A stretch of DNA of 64,000 nt from Martinezella hainanensis. GTDB taxonomy: Bacteria; Pseudomonadota; Alphaproteobacteria; Rhizobiales; Rhizobiaceae. Positions 30,684 to 39,001 of the stretch are shown here, one piece after another. The number at the start of each line of letters is the position of its first letter. Within the stretch, counting starts at the first letter, position 1. The notes beneath the pieces were generated by a model that saw only the letters and a program-made list of their open reading frames with translations, had not been told where the DNA came from and did not search any database. The stretch spans positions 124,001 through 188,000 of the forward strand of contig NZ_FMAC01000002.1 in NCBI RefSeq assembly GCF_900094555.1, in the 5' to 3' direction. The translations under genes were made by a program, and so were the position numbers.

Positions 30684-31571
30684 TCAGCCTAATATTTCAG
30701 CGGCGATATAATTCTTGAAGGCCAGAAGATCGCTCCAGGCCAGGCGTTTGTTGATCGGCGCGGTCAGCAACTCCTGCGGATGCAGGCTGGCGATGGCGGG
30801 GATGCTTCGGCCGAGAATGCTGATTTCCCGCCACTGTCCGCGTAATCCATGGATGGTTTCACCACCGCCGAAAAAGTGTCGGGCGGTGAAATTGCCAAGC
30901 AACAGCAAGGCCTTCGGCTCGGCAAGCGCAATCTGCCGTTCTATGAACGGACGACATATCTCGATTTCGGGCGGGGAAGGGGCGCGATTGCCCGGCGGCC
31001 GCCACGGAATGACGTTGGTAAGCAGGATCGCATCGCGCTGCAGGTCGATGGCGGCCAGCATCCTGTCGAGCAACTGTCCCGCCCGGCCGGCAAACGGTGC
31101 CCCCTCGCGATCGTCGTCGGCGCTCGGCATCGGGCCGATCACCATGATCCGGCCCTCCGGCGTGCCGCTCGCAAAGATCGTCGAACGGGCGCTGTTCTTG
31201 AGATTGCAACCGTTGAAGGCTTCGAGCGCCGTCTTCAGCTCGCTGAGCGAGCGTGCGCTTTCGGCCGCGAATCGAGCCTGCTCCACGACTTGCTCGTCGG
31301 GAATGGCCGGCGTAGCCCGCGGCGGTGCTGCTGCGGGAGGTGCGGCCGGCTTTGCGGCCGGGCGGCGCTCGGGTTGTGCCCGTGACGCAGGTCCCGGAGC
31401 TTCCGTTCTGGGCTGCACAGCCCGTGCGCCCTGTCTTGCAGTGCGCATTGCCTCGAATTCGGCAAAGCGATCCACCGGCTGCTCTTCCAGTAGCCAATCG
31501 ACGCCGGCATCCGCATGGAAATGCAGAAGGGCGGCAAGTTCGGCCGGTGTGAGGTCGCTGGCGGAAATCAT
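30684..31571 (-). CDS. Family-4-like uracil-DNA glycosylase, atypical
   Basis: A 295-residue protein with a low-complexity Pro/Ala linker (about 45-95) before a uracil-DNA glycosylase domain (about 110-290). The GAPFAGRAGQLLDRML, TNVIPWRPPGNRAP, LLLLGNFTARHF and SLHPQELL segments match family 4 (UdgA). Two of the four family-4 iron-sulfur cysteines are replaced: Cys122-x2-Lys125 instead of CxxC, and Trp190 before RPPGNR, while Cys206 remains. Motif A reads GPMPS (146-150) instead of GEAPG. It probably removes uracil or a related base from DNA, but cluster binding and activity are doubtful. Confidence 0.78.
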   Translation of the reverse strand: MISASDLTPAELAALLHFHADAGVDWLLEEQPVDRFAEFEAMRTARQGARAVQPRTEAPGPASRAQPERRPAAKPAAPPAAAPPRATPAIPDEQVVEQARFAAESARSLSELKTALEAFNGCNLKNSARSTIFASGTPEGRIMVIGPMPSADDDREGAPFAGRAGQLLDRMLAAIDLQRDAILLTNVIPWRPPGNRAPSPPEIEICRPFIERQIALAEPKALLLLGNFTARHFFGGGETIHGLRGQWREISILGRSIPAIASLHPQELLTAPINKRLAWSDLLAFKNYIAAEILG

Positions 31572-31625
31572 GCGCGAACTCTATCCAAAGCGGCGCAGGA
31601 ACGAAAGGGCAGGGTGGGCGCTATG

Positions 31626-32915
31626 TCAGGCCGTCCACTGGGCGATATCGTCGCGTTCGCCGATTAGGGCCAAACCATGGGCAATGGACAGCAATTCGCC
31701 GCCCGTCTCGATCCGCTCCTGGCCGAAGCGCTCCGTGAAGATGCGCCGCACCGCCGGCACGAAGGAGGTGCCGCCTGTCAGAAACACCTTGTCGATTGCA
31801 TCGGGCGATGTGTTCGTCGTTGTCAGCACGTCGTCCAGCGCACTTTCGATGCGGGCGAGATCCTCGGCGATCCAGCTTTCGAAATCGGCGCGGCGAACAT
31901 GCTTGCGGCCGGCCTTGCCGAGCGGCGGGAAGTTGAACTCCGCTTCTTCCTCGCTCGAAAGAGCCATCTTCGTTGCGGAGACGGCCTGATAGAGCGGATA
32001 ACCCTCGTCGTGTTCGACCAGCTCGATGAAGGTTTCCAGCTTCTCCGGCTCCAGGCTGCTGCGCACCAGCGTCTTCAGGTCGGCATATTCGCGAGAGGTC
32101 TTGAAGATCGAGAGCTGGTTCCAGCGGCCGAAATTGGCGTAGTAGGAAGTAGGAACCTCCAGGAGCTTGTCGAAGCTCTTGAAGAAACTGCCCTTGCCGA
32201 TCGCCGGCGCGACGATGTTGTCGATCATCCGGAAATCGAAATGATCGCCTGCAATGCCGACGCCGGAGTGGCCGATCGGCGTTGCCGTCAGCTTGCCGCC
32301 GTGAGTCTCGAAGCGGATCAGCGAATAGTCGGTCGTGCCGCCGCCGAAGTCTGCGACCAGCACGGTCGCATCCTCTTTCAGATGCTGGGCGAAATAGAAG
32401 GCGGCCGCCACCGGCTCGTAGACATAATGGATTTCCGGAAAGCCGAACCGCGCGAGCGCAGCATTGTAGCGCTCCGTCGCAAGGGCGGGGTTCGGATTGG
32501 CGCCGGCAAAATGCACCGGTCGGCCGGTGACGATGCGCGAGACGTTTTCCGGCCATCCCTCTCCGGCATAGGCGCGCAGGCGGCGCACGAAGATCTCCAT
32601 GAGATCCTCGAAGCTGTGGCGCTTGGCGTAGATCAGCGTGCCCTGGAAGAGGGCGCTCGCTGCAAAGGTCTTGATCGACTGCAGGAAGCGACAGTCGCCG
32701 GGATTGTCGATGAACTGCCGGATCGCCGCATGCCCGGCCTCGACCTTGAGCGCAGCCGCACCCAGCCCAGGGTCCTTCATGAAGGAGAGCGCGGTGCGCA
32801 TGCTGTCGGCGGTACCGGCCGCGCTGTTGAAGGCGACCGATTGCGTCGCGGGTCCATCAGCCAGTGCCAGAACCGTGTTCGTCGTGCCGAAGTCGAAACC
32901 AAGCGCCCGAGCCAT
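31626..32915 (-). CDS. Hsp70-family protein (YegD-like)
   Basis: About 429 residues from the ATG at 32915, which has GGGAG upstream. The actin-like ATPase signatures are FDFGTTNTVLAL at the N-terminus, VYEPVAAAFYFAQ and VADFGGGTTDYSL in the middle, and KVFLTGGTSFVPAVRRIF later. It lacks the Hsp70 substrate-binding and lid domains, as in the YegD group. A chaperone-like or other ATP-dependent role is likely. It is followed after 55 bp by the glycosylase gene on the same strand; whether they share a transcript is unclear. Confidence 0.85.
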   Translation of the reverse strand: MARALGFDFGTTNTVLALADGPATQSVAFNSAAGTADSMRTALSFMKDPGLGAAALKVEAGHAAIRQFIDNPGDCRFLQSIKTFAASALFQGTLIYAKRHSFEDLMEIFVRRLRAYAGEGWPENVSRIVTGRPVHFAGANPNPALATERYNAALARFGFPEIHYVYEPVAAAFYFAQHLKEDATVLVADFGGGTTDYSLIRFETHGGKLTATPIGHSGVGIAGDHFDFRMIDNIVAPAIGKGSFFKSFDKLLEVPTSYYANFGRWNQLSIFKTSREYADLKTLVRSSLEPEKLETFIELVEHDEGYPLYQAVSATKMALSSEEEAEFNFPPLGKAGRKHVRRADFESWIAEDLARIESALDDVLTTTNTSPDAIDKVFLTGGTSFVPAVRRIFTERFGQERIETGGELLSIAHGLALIGERDDIAQWTA

Positions 32916-33115
32916 GCCCGCACTCCCTTTCGTCGAAATTGTCTGGATTGGGGCCAAGCCCCTGATGAGACGCGTGACGCGCCCTGTCGCAAAGAGGGCG
33001 CGTCATGACATGGCTGGGCTTCAAGTTCAAGACATGGAGGCGGTTTTATTTTCGTTCGGCCGCCGCATCCGCAGACAGTATTTCACACGCATGCGTTTCG
33101 CTTTGCTTGAAAAGG

Positions 33116-33139
33116 AACGGGCGCCTTTCGGCGCCCGTT
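33116..33139 (-). terminator. Hairpin terminator after the RND pump gene
   Basis: A 10-bp perfect stem (AACGGGCGCC with GGCGCCCGTT) and a TTTC loop lie 4 bp after the pump stop. On the minus strand it is followed by a CCTTTTC tract. On the plus strand a T-run follows, but no plus-strand gene ends here. Confidence 0.65.
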
Positions 33140-33143
33140 TTTG

Positions 33144-36100
33144 TCATTCCGCGGCAATCGCCGACGGCGGTTCCTTCTGGTGCGGGTCGTCGTCCTCGCG
33201 CCGGCCGAAACGACCGAGGAAGTCGCTCAAGCGGTTCATCTCAAGGAAGATGACCGGCGTGATGAACAGGGTCAAAAGCTGTGAAACCACCAGGCCGCCA
33301 ACCACGGCGATACCGAGCGGCTGGCGCAGCTCAGAGCTTGCGCCGCCACCGACCGCGATCGGCAGGGCACCGAGCAGGGCGCAAAAGGTGGTCATCATGA
33401 TCGGGCGGAAACGGCGTACGCAGGCTTCGTGGATCGCTTCCGCCGGCGACATGCCAGCACTCGAGCGCAGCGTTTCCAGCGCCACGTCGATCATCATGAT
33501 CGCGTTTTTCTTGACGATACCAATCAGCATCAGCAAGCCGATGAGCGCGATGACCGACAGGTCGAAGCCGAAGATCTTCAGCGCAAGCAGTGCGCCGAGA
33601 GCGGCGGCCGGCAGACCAGACAGAATGGTCAGCGGGTGGATGAAGCTTTCGTAGAGAACGCCGAGAACCATGTAGATCGTCAGCACCGCAGCGAGGATCA
33701 GGTAGGGTGTGCTGCCCTGCGACTGCTGGAAGATCTGCGCCGTACCGCCGTAGGACGTGAAGATGTCCGCCGGCATGTTAATGTCCTTCTTGATCTGTTC
33801 GATCTGTGCCGTGGCGTCGCCAAGCGCTTCGCCGGCCGGCAGGTTGAAGGATACCGTGGTCGAAACGAGCTGGCCGGTCTGGTTGATGGTCACCGGACCG
33901 GTGTTGCGCTCGATGTGCGCGAAGGCCGATAACGGAACCTGCTGGCCGCTCGAAGACGTCACATGGATGCGCGACAGTTTCTGGTCGTCCCAAGGCTGGT
34001 TCGCGTCATATTCGATGATCACGTCATAGCTGTCGCCGGTCGATTGGATCTGTGCGGCGGCGTAGTCGCTGAAGGCCTCTTCAAGCGTGGTGCGCAGCAG
34101 ATTGTTGTTGATGCCGTAGGCGGCAGCCTTCTCCGTATCGACCACGATATTGGCCTGCAATGCGTTATATTGCGCGTCGGTGGTCACGTCGGTGAAACGT
34201 GGATCCTTGCGCATTTCCTGCAGCATCTTGTTGGCCCACTGGTTCGTCAGATCGGCGCTGAGTGCCTGGATGACGAGCTGATACTGGCTGGCCGTCTGGC
34301 GTCCACCGAAGCGAAGGCTTTGCTGAGGGTTGATGAAGACCTGTATGCCCGGGATCTTGGCGACGGCGGCGCGCATTTCGCGCAAAGTCTGGTCGAGCGG
34401 CGGGCGATCCTTCTTATCCTTCAGCTGAGCGTAGATCGTACCATTGTTGAGTGTCTGGCGAGCGCTGGCGCCGACAACCGACATCACGTGCTCGACGGCA
34501 GGGTTTGCCTGGATCGCGGCAGCGGCCTGGTTCTGCAGGTCGCGCATCGCCGGATAGGAGATATCCTGGCGGGCGCGTGTGGAAATCTGCAGCCGGCCGA
34601 TGTCTTCCTGCGGGAAGAAGCTGGCCGGCAGCGTCAGGAAGAGGTAGGCCGAGAGCGCGACCGAAGCAAGGAAGCTTCCAAGCACGATGTAGCGATGGCG
34701 AATACACCATTCCACGCCCTTGCCGTAATTGACCTCGGTCCAGTTGAAGCCCTTGTTGAAGAGGCGTACCGGCAGGGGAGGATGGCTGTGGGCGTTGGAG
34801 AGACGTGAGCCGAGCATCGGCGTAACGGTCAGCGAGACCACGGCGGACGAAACGATGGCGATGGCCACGACCATGCCGAATTCGTTGAAGATGCGGCCGA
34901 CGACGCCACCCATCAGCAAGATAGGGATGAACACGGCGATCAGCGAAATAGACATGGAGATAATCGTATAGCTGACTTCGCCCGCGCCTTTGATGGCCGC
35001 CTGCAGCGCAGGCATGCCTTCTTCCATGTGCCGTAGAATGTTCTCCAGCATGACGATCGCGTCGTCCACCACGAGACCCACCGCGATCGTCAATCCGAGC
35101 AGCGAGATATTGTCGACGCTATAGCCGAGCACATACATCATGCCGAAAGTAGATATGAGCGAAAGAGGCACGGCGAGGCCGGGGATAATCGTTGCTGTCA
35201 CGTGGCCCGTGAACAGGTAGATGACGAGAACGACCAGGCCGATGGTCAGCAGCAAGGTAAACTTGACGTCCGAGATGGCCTCGCGGATCGGCTGGGCCGA
35301 GTCGTTCATAACGGTCATTTTAACGGAAGCCGGCATTTCGGCCTGCAGCTTCGGCAGTGTCTTGTTGACGGCATCGACGACGTCGACGGTATTGGCATCG
35401 GGCTGGCGTTGAATGGCTAGAATGATCGCCCGCCGGCCATCATACCAGCTGCCGATATTCTGGTTTTCCACGCTGTCCTGCACGTCGGCGACATCGCCGA
35501 GGTGAATTGGCTTGCCGTTGGGATTGGCAATCACAAGTGTGCGAAACTCGTCGGCGTTGACGCGCTGCGTATCCGCATTGATCGTCATGCTCTGCGCCGC
35601 GTCTTGCAACGTGCCGACCGGGACCTGGTTGTTGGCGTTGACGACGGCTGTGTTGACCGTGTCGATACCGATGCCGCGATCCAAAAGCTTGTTGGGGTCG
35701 ACGTCGATACGCACCGCGTAGGTCTGTGCCCCGTTTACGGTCACTTCGGCAACGCCAGGCAGTGTAGAGATCGATGGAGAGATGATGTTCTCGGCGATAT
35801 CGTCGAGCTTGCTGCGCTGCAAGGTGTCGCTTTGTACGGCGATCAGCATGACAGGCGCGTCGGCCGGATTGGTCTTCCTGTAGCTTGGCGGGGTGGTCAG
35901 GTTGTTGGGAAGTTTTCTTTGCGCGGTCGAAATCGCCGCCTGCACGTCACCGGCGGCGGCGTCGATGTTGCGGTCGAGATTGAACTGCAGCACGATGCTG
36001 GTATTGCCAAGCGAGTTTGTCGAAGAAATTTCGCTGATGCCGGGGATCGTCTCGAACTGCTTGATCAGCGGCGTGGCGACCGACGTCGCCATTGTCTGTG

Positions 36101-36263
36101 GTGAGGCGCCCGTCAGCTGGGCCGAGACGTTGATCGTCGGGAAATCCACCTGCGGCACAGCCGCGACGGGGATGAGCTGATAGCCGGCGAGACCGGCAAG
36201 CACCACGCCGATCGCGAGAAGCGTGGTCGCGACCGGACGCTGGATACAGAAGGTCGGGATCAT
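33144..36263 (-). CDS. RND multidrug efflux permease (HAE-1, AcrB/MdtB-like)
   Basis: A 1039-residue inner-membrane proton-driven pump with 12 expected helices and two large periplasmic loops. It starts MIPTFCIQRPVATTLLAIGVVLAG. The TM4 acidic pair is in TIAVGLVVDDAIVMLENILRH, and the second half has LIGIVKKNAIMMIDVALE. It works with the adaptor encoded upstream and an outer-membrane channel not present here. It overlaps the adaptor gene by 4 bp. Substrates are unknown; drug or plant antimicrobial export is usual for the family. Confidence 0.93.
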   Translation of the reverse strand: MIPTFCIQRPVATTLLAIGVVLAGLAGYQLIPVAAVPQVDFPTINVSAQLTGASPQTMATSVATPLIKQFETIPGISEISSTNSLGNTSIVLQFNLDRNIDAAAGDVQAAISTAQRKLPNNLTTPPSYRKTNPADAPVMLIAVQSDTLQRSKLDDIAENIISPSISTLPGVAEVTVNGAQTYAVRIDVDPNKLLDRGIGIDTVNTAVVNANNQVPVGTLQDAAQSMTINADTQRVNADEFRTLVIANPNGKPIHLGDVADVQDSVENQNIGSWYDGRRAIILAIQRQPDANTVDVVDAVNKTLPKLQAEMPASVKMTVMNDSAQPIREAISDVKFTLLLTIGLVVLVIYLFTGHVTATIIPGLAVPLSLISTFGMMYVLGYSVDNISLLGLTIAVGLVVDDAIVMLENILRHMEEGMPALQAAIKGAGEVSYTIISMSISLIAVFIPILLMGGVVGRIFNEFGMVVAIAIVSSAVVSLTVTPMLGSRLSNAHSHPPLPVRLFNKGFNWTEVNYGKGVEWCIRHRYIVLGSFLASVALSAYLFLTLPASFFPQEDIGRLQISTRARQDISYPAMRDLQNQAAAAIQANPAVEHVMSVVGASARQTLNNGTIYAQLKDKKDRPPLDQTLREMRAAVAKIPGIQVFINPQQSLRFGGRQTASQYQLVIQALSADLTNQWANKMLQEMRKDPRFTDVTTDAQYNALQANIVVDTEKAAAYGINNNLLRTTLEEAFSDYAAAQIQSTGDSYDVIIEYDANQPWDDQKLSRIHVTSSSGQQVPLSAFAHIERNTGPVTINQTGQLVSTTVSFNLPAGEALGDATAQIEQIKKDINMPADIFTSYGGTAQIFQQSQGSTPYLILAAVLTIYMVLGVLYESFIHPLTILSGLPAAALGALLALKIFGFDLSVIALIGLLMLIGIVKKNAIMMIDVALETLRSSAGMSPAEAIHEACVRRFRPIMMTTFCALLGALPIAVGGGASSELRQPLGIAVVGGLVVSQLLTLFITPVIFLEMNRLSDFLGRFGRREDDDPHQKEPPSAIAAE

Positions 36264-37492
36264 TGTTGCGCTCCAACTGCGATGGTTTCGGTTTTTCCAT
36301 CATCGGCCGAAGCGACCTTCTCGTTTGGATTGTCGCTGAACTGCTCCTTGACTTCGGTGCCGTTGTTCAGTTGCGACTGGCCTTCGACAACGACATGATC
36401 GCCGACCGAAAGGCCCGTGGCGACGGCTGTGCGACCGCCATTGGCACGAGCAATTGTCACCGGCGTGATCTTGACCTTGTTGTCCTTCACCACAAAGGCG
36501 ATGTAGCCGTCCGGCCCCGGGCTGACGGCAACGGTCGGCACGACGATAAGCTGCTCGTTGTCGGCAAAGTGAACCATGACATTCGTGGAGCGTCCCGGCC
36601 ACAAGGCGCCGTTGGCATTCTCGAACGTTGCCTTTACAGCAATTGTTCCCGAAGCCTGGTCGACTGTGTTGTCGTAAAAGCTGATTGTTCCGGTACGAGG
36701 CTTGCCCTGTGCGGAACGAGGAACGGTGGTCACCTGGACAGGACCCGCGGCCAGCTGTTCCTGCAGTTCGCGCAGGTTGTTTTCCTGCAAGGTGAACTTG
36801 ATGTATGCCGGATTATATCTGGCAATCGTGACGATTGACGTGCCGGCGCTGACATAAGCACCCAGGCTCAATTGAACATCGCCAAGCCGGCCATCATAGG
36901 GTGCCCGTATGTCGGTGTTTCCGAGCATAACCTGATCCGAGGCAAGTTGTGCCTGGTCCGCGCTGAGCGTGGCAATGGCGGCGTCGCGGGTCGCACGCGC
37001 TTCGTCGGCAGTCGCCTGAGTGCCGGCGCTGCTCGTGAGCAGGCTATTGGCACGGGTCAGCGCGGTCTCCGCTTGGGCAAGGTTTGCCTGGTCTTTCGTA
37101 ATGTTCGCCTGGTCCTTGTTGACAGCAGCCTGTGCCGTACGCGGATCGAGCTTTGCGATCAGATCGCCGGCTTTGACCGTTGCGCCATCTTTCACCGCAA
37201 TCTGCGTGATCAGCCCAGCTTCCTGCGCGGCGATCGTCGTTGAATCGATCGGCACGACCCAGCCGGTCGCGGAGACATCCATGGGAAGCGTAGTTTTGAC
37301 GGCGGCGACCGTCTTTACGGCGATTGGGCCTGCCTGACGCTTGCTGCCGGCCTGCGCCGCCTTGCTAGAGTCTTTGGTCTCTGCCGAAGCCCGATCGACA
37401 AATGCGGAAAGGAAAGGAATACGGTCGCGATAGCCCCAGGCCACGAGGGCTGCGACGACAAGAAGGCCGAGGGGAAGCCAGAATTTTTTCAT
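36260..37492 (-). CDS. RND efflux periplasmic adaptor (membrane fusion protein)
   Basis: A 410-residue protein from the ATG at 37492. An N-terminal signal or anchor (FWLPLGLLVVAALVAWGY) precedes a lipoyl half (AAQEAGLITQIAVKDGATVKAGDLI). An alpha-hairpin rich in Ala/Gln/Asp, a second lipoyl half (DIRAPYDGRLGDVQLSLGAYV) and a beta-barrel domain follow. It links the RND permease to an outer-membrane channel. It overlaps the permease start by 4 bp, giving an adaptor-permease operon. No TetR- or LysR-type repressor is adjacent. Confidence 0.92.
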   Translation of the reverse strand: MKKFWLPLGLLVVAALVAWGYRDRIPFLSAFVDRASAETKDSSKAAQAGSKRQAGPIAVKTVAAVKTTLPMDVSATGWVVPIDSTTIAAQEAGLITQIAVKDGATVKAGDLIAKLDPRTAQAAVNKDQANITKDQANLAQAETALTRANSLLTSSAGTQATADEARATRDAAIATLSADQAQLASDQVMLGNTDIRAPYDGRLGDVQLSLGAYVSAGTSIVTIARYNPAYIKFTLQENNLRELQEQLAAGPVQVTTVPRSAQGKPRTGTISFYDNTVDQASGTIAVKATFENANGALWPGRSTNVMVHFADNEQLIVVPTVAVSPGPDGYIAFVVKDNKVKITPVTIARANGGRTAVATGLSVGDHVVVEGQSQLNNGTEVKEQFSDNPNEKVASADDGKTETIAVGAQQ

Positions 37493-37721
37493 ACTTAAAG
37501 AACCGGTCGGGGCTTGTTGCAGGAAGCGCGGTGACGTTGGAGTGTATTTATTGCGCCGCACAACAAAGACGAGCTTCGCCGCAATCCATACATCGCCGTT
37601 ACCGCTAACGTTCGGTAATTCTGTCCCTTTAACGCGAATTCATGAACGCTGATGCCGTGCAATCTACCACAGTTCGGCACGACGAAAAATTAAAGCTTGG
37701 AAAGCTTTCGAATTGTTTCTG
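37493..37721. other. Upstream region of the efflux operon
   Basis: No supported gene. It should contain the promoter of the adaptor-permease operon and includes AT-rich tracts near 37540-37560 and 37685-37720. A GCAGTGCAACA box follows at 37722-37740. Confidence 0.4.
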
Positions 37722-37740
37722 TTTGTGCAGTGCAACAAAC
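37722..37740. promoter_or_regulatory. GTGCAGTGCAACA box (PhaR-like), copy 2
   Basis: TTTGTGCAGTGCAACAAAC has partly symmetric flanks (TTTGT...ACAAA). It matches the recurring TGCAGTGCARCA core, with one mismatch to the PhaR consensus. It lies about 230 bp upstream of the adaptor gene. Confidence 0.35.
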
Positions 37741-37872
37741 AGTCAAATGACTATTTTTTGATTGCCGTTATGTAATAATCGAGCGGCAAAACAGCCTTGG
37801 GCGGTATTTATAGTGTGAATGCATGCTGTCGCGCGCATGGGAGTGTCGTCGGCACTCACGTAATTGTGTTGT

Positions 37873-37895
37873 CAGGCCCTCTTTGCAAGGGCCTG
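37873..37895 (-). terminator. Hairpin after the SDR gene
   Basis: CAGGCCCT and AGGGCCTG form a perfect 8-bp stem around a 7-base loop, 24 bp beyond the stop of the minus-strand SDR gene. There is no long T-run, so termination may be weak. The rest of 37741-37918 shows no supported gene. Confidence 0.5.
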
Positions 37896-37918
37896 CACTC
37901 TGCTCGTCGGCAACGGCC

Positions 37919-38707
37919 TTAAAGGGAGCGGGCAGCTCCTCCATCGCAGCGGACCATGGTGCCTGTCACGTAGCTTGCCGGTTCGCTGCAGAGGAAGGCG
38001 GCCGTGGCGGCGAATTCCTCGATGCGGCCGTATCGGCCGGCAGGGATGCGCTGTTGGCGCTCGGCGCTGACATCCTCCAGACTTTTGCCGCCGCGCTTGG
38101 CCGCGGCCGTGTCGAGTTCGGCCAGTCGGTCGGTGGCGATGCTGCCCGGTAAAAGCATATTGACGGTGATGCCATGAGCCGCAACTTCGCTAGCCAGCGT
38201 CTTGCTCCAGCCGGCAAGGGCCGGGCGCAGCGTATTGGAAAGCGCAAGATTGGGGATGGGCTCGACGACGCCGGAGGAGGCGACAGTGAGGATGCGGCCC
38301 CAGCCTTGTGCCTTCATGCCCGGCAAGAGCGCATTGGTCAGGCTGATGATCCGCGCCACCATGGAAATGAAATAGGTCTCCAGTCGGTCGGCGGTCATAT
38401 CCTCTGTCGTCCCCGGTGTCGGGCCGCCGCTGTTGTTGATGAGAATGTCGATGCCCCCGAGCTTTTCGACGGCAGCCTTGCTGACGACATCCACGAAGTT
38501 CTCGTCGTTGAGGTCGGCCCAGATCCAGTCGGCGCGGCCCTTGCCTTCGGCATTGATCGCCTTGCAATTGCTATCCAGCCGGTCACCGCTGCGGCCGCAG
38601 AGCAGCACATTGACACCCTCGCGGGCCAACGCCACGGCAATGCCGTGTCCCAGTCCCTTGGACGAAGCAAGCACAAGCGCACGTTTCCCGCCGATACGAA
38701 GATCCAT
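37919..38707 (-). CDS. Short-chain dehydrogenase-like protein lacking catalytic Tyr/Lys
   Basis: A 262-residue SDR-fold protein from the ATG at 38707 (GGGTGA upstream). The cofactor loop reads ASSKGLGHGIA in place of TGxxxGIG, and NNAG reads NNSG. In place of YxxxK the aligned sequence is ALSNTLRPAL, so the catalytic Tyr is Ser and the Lys is Arg. The C-terminal VTGTMVRCDGGAARSL is typical of ketoreductases. This matches the divergent BKR-like SDR group whose active site does not fit the tetrad. A reductase role is not safe to assume. Confidence 0.82.
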   Translation of the reverse strand: MDLRIGGKRALVLASSKGLGHGIAVALAREGVNVLLCGRSGDRLDSNCKAINAEGKGRADWIWADLNDENFVDVVSKAAVEKLGGIDILINNSGGPTPGTTEDMTADRLETYFISMVARIISLTNALLPGMKAQGWGRILTVASSGVVEPIPNLALSNTLRPALAGWSKTLASEVAAHGITVNMLLPGSIATDRLAELDTAAAKRGGKSLEDVSAERQQRIPAGRYGRIEEFAATAAFLCSEPASYVTGTMVRCDGGAARSL

Positions 38708-39001
38708 TTTGATCACCCTTCATGCTATCCGGATTTCCCGGTTGAAACTTATAGAGTGCGGCCGGCCGATTTTGAAAGCGCATGGCGGGACGAAATCGGT
38801 AAATCTCCGTGAAATATTGACGTTAACGTAAGCGTAATTTAACTTGATAGCTATGTTGGGTGAATTGGAGGATTGCCTGTCGCTTCCCGGCTCGACAATC
38901 CTCTCTTGTTTTGACAAGAGATAAACGAAACGGGGAAGACGCCCAAAGGGGATGAGGCTGCGATCCGATATCATGGGACGCCGGCCAAGCGGAGAGAGTG
39001 A

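Noticed and set aside
31677..33008. 443-codon plus-strand ORF opposite the Hsp70-like gene
   Set aside because: It runs antisense to a gene with clear ATPase motifs; it has no domain, and such long shadows are common in high-GC DNA.
38820..38845. Possible CtrA site (TTAAC-like repeats) upstream of ETF-QO
   Set aside because: The two halves are not spaced by six or seven bases.
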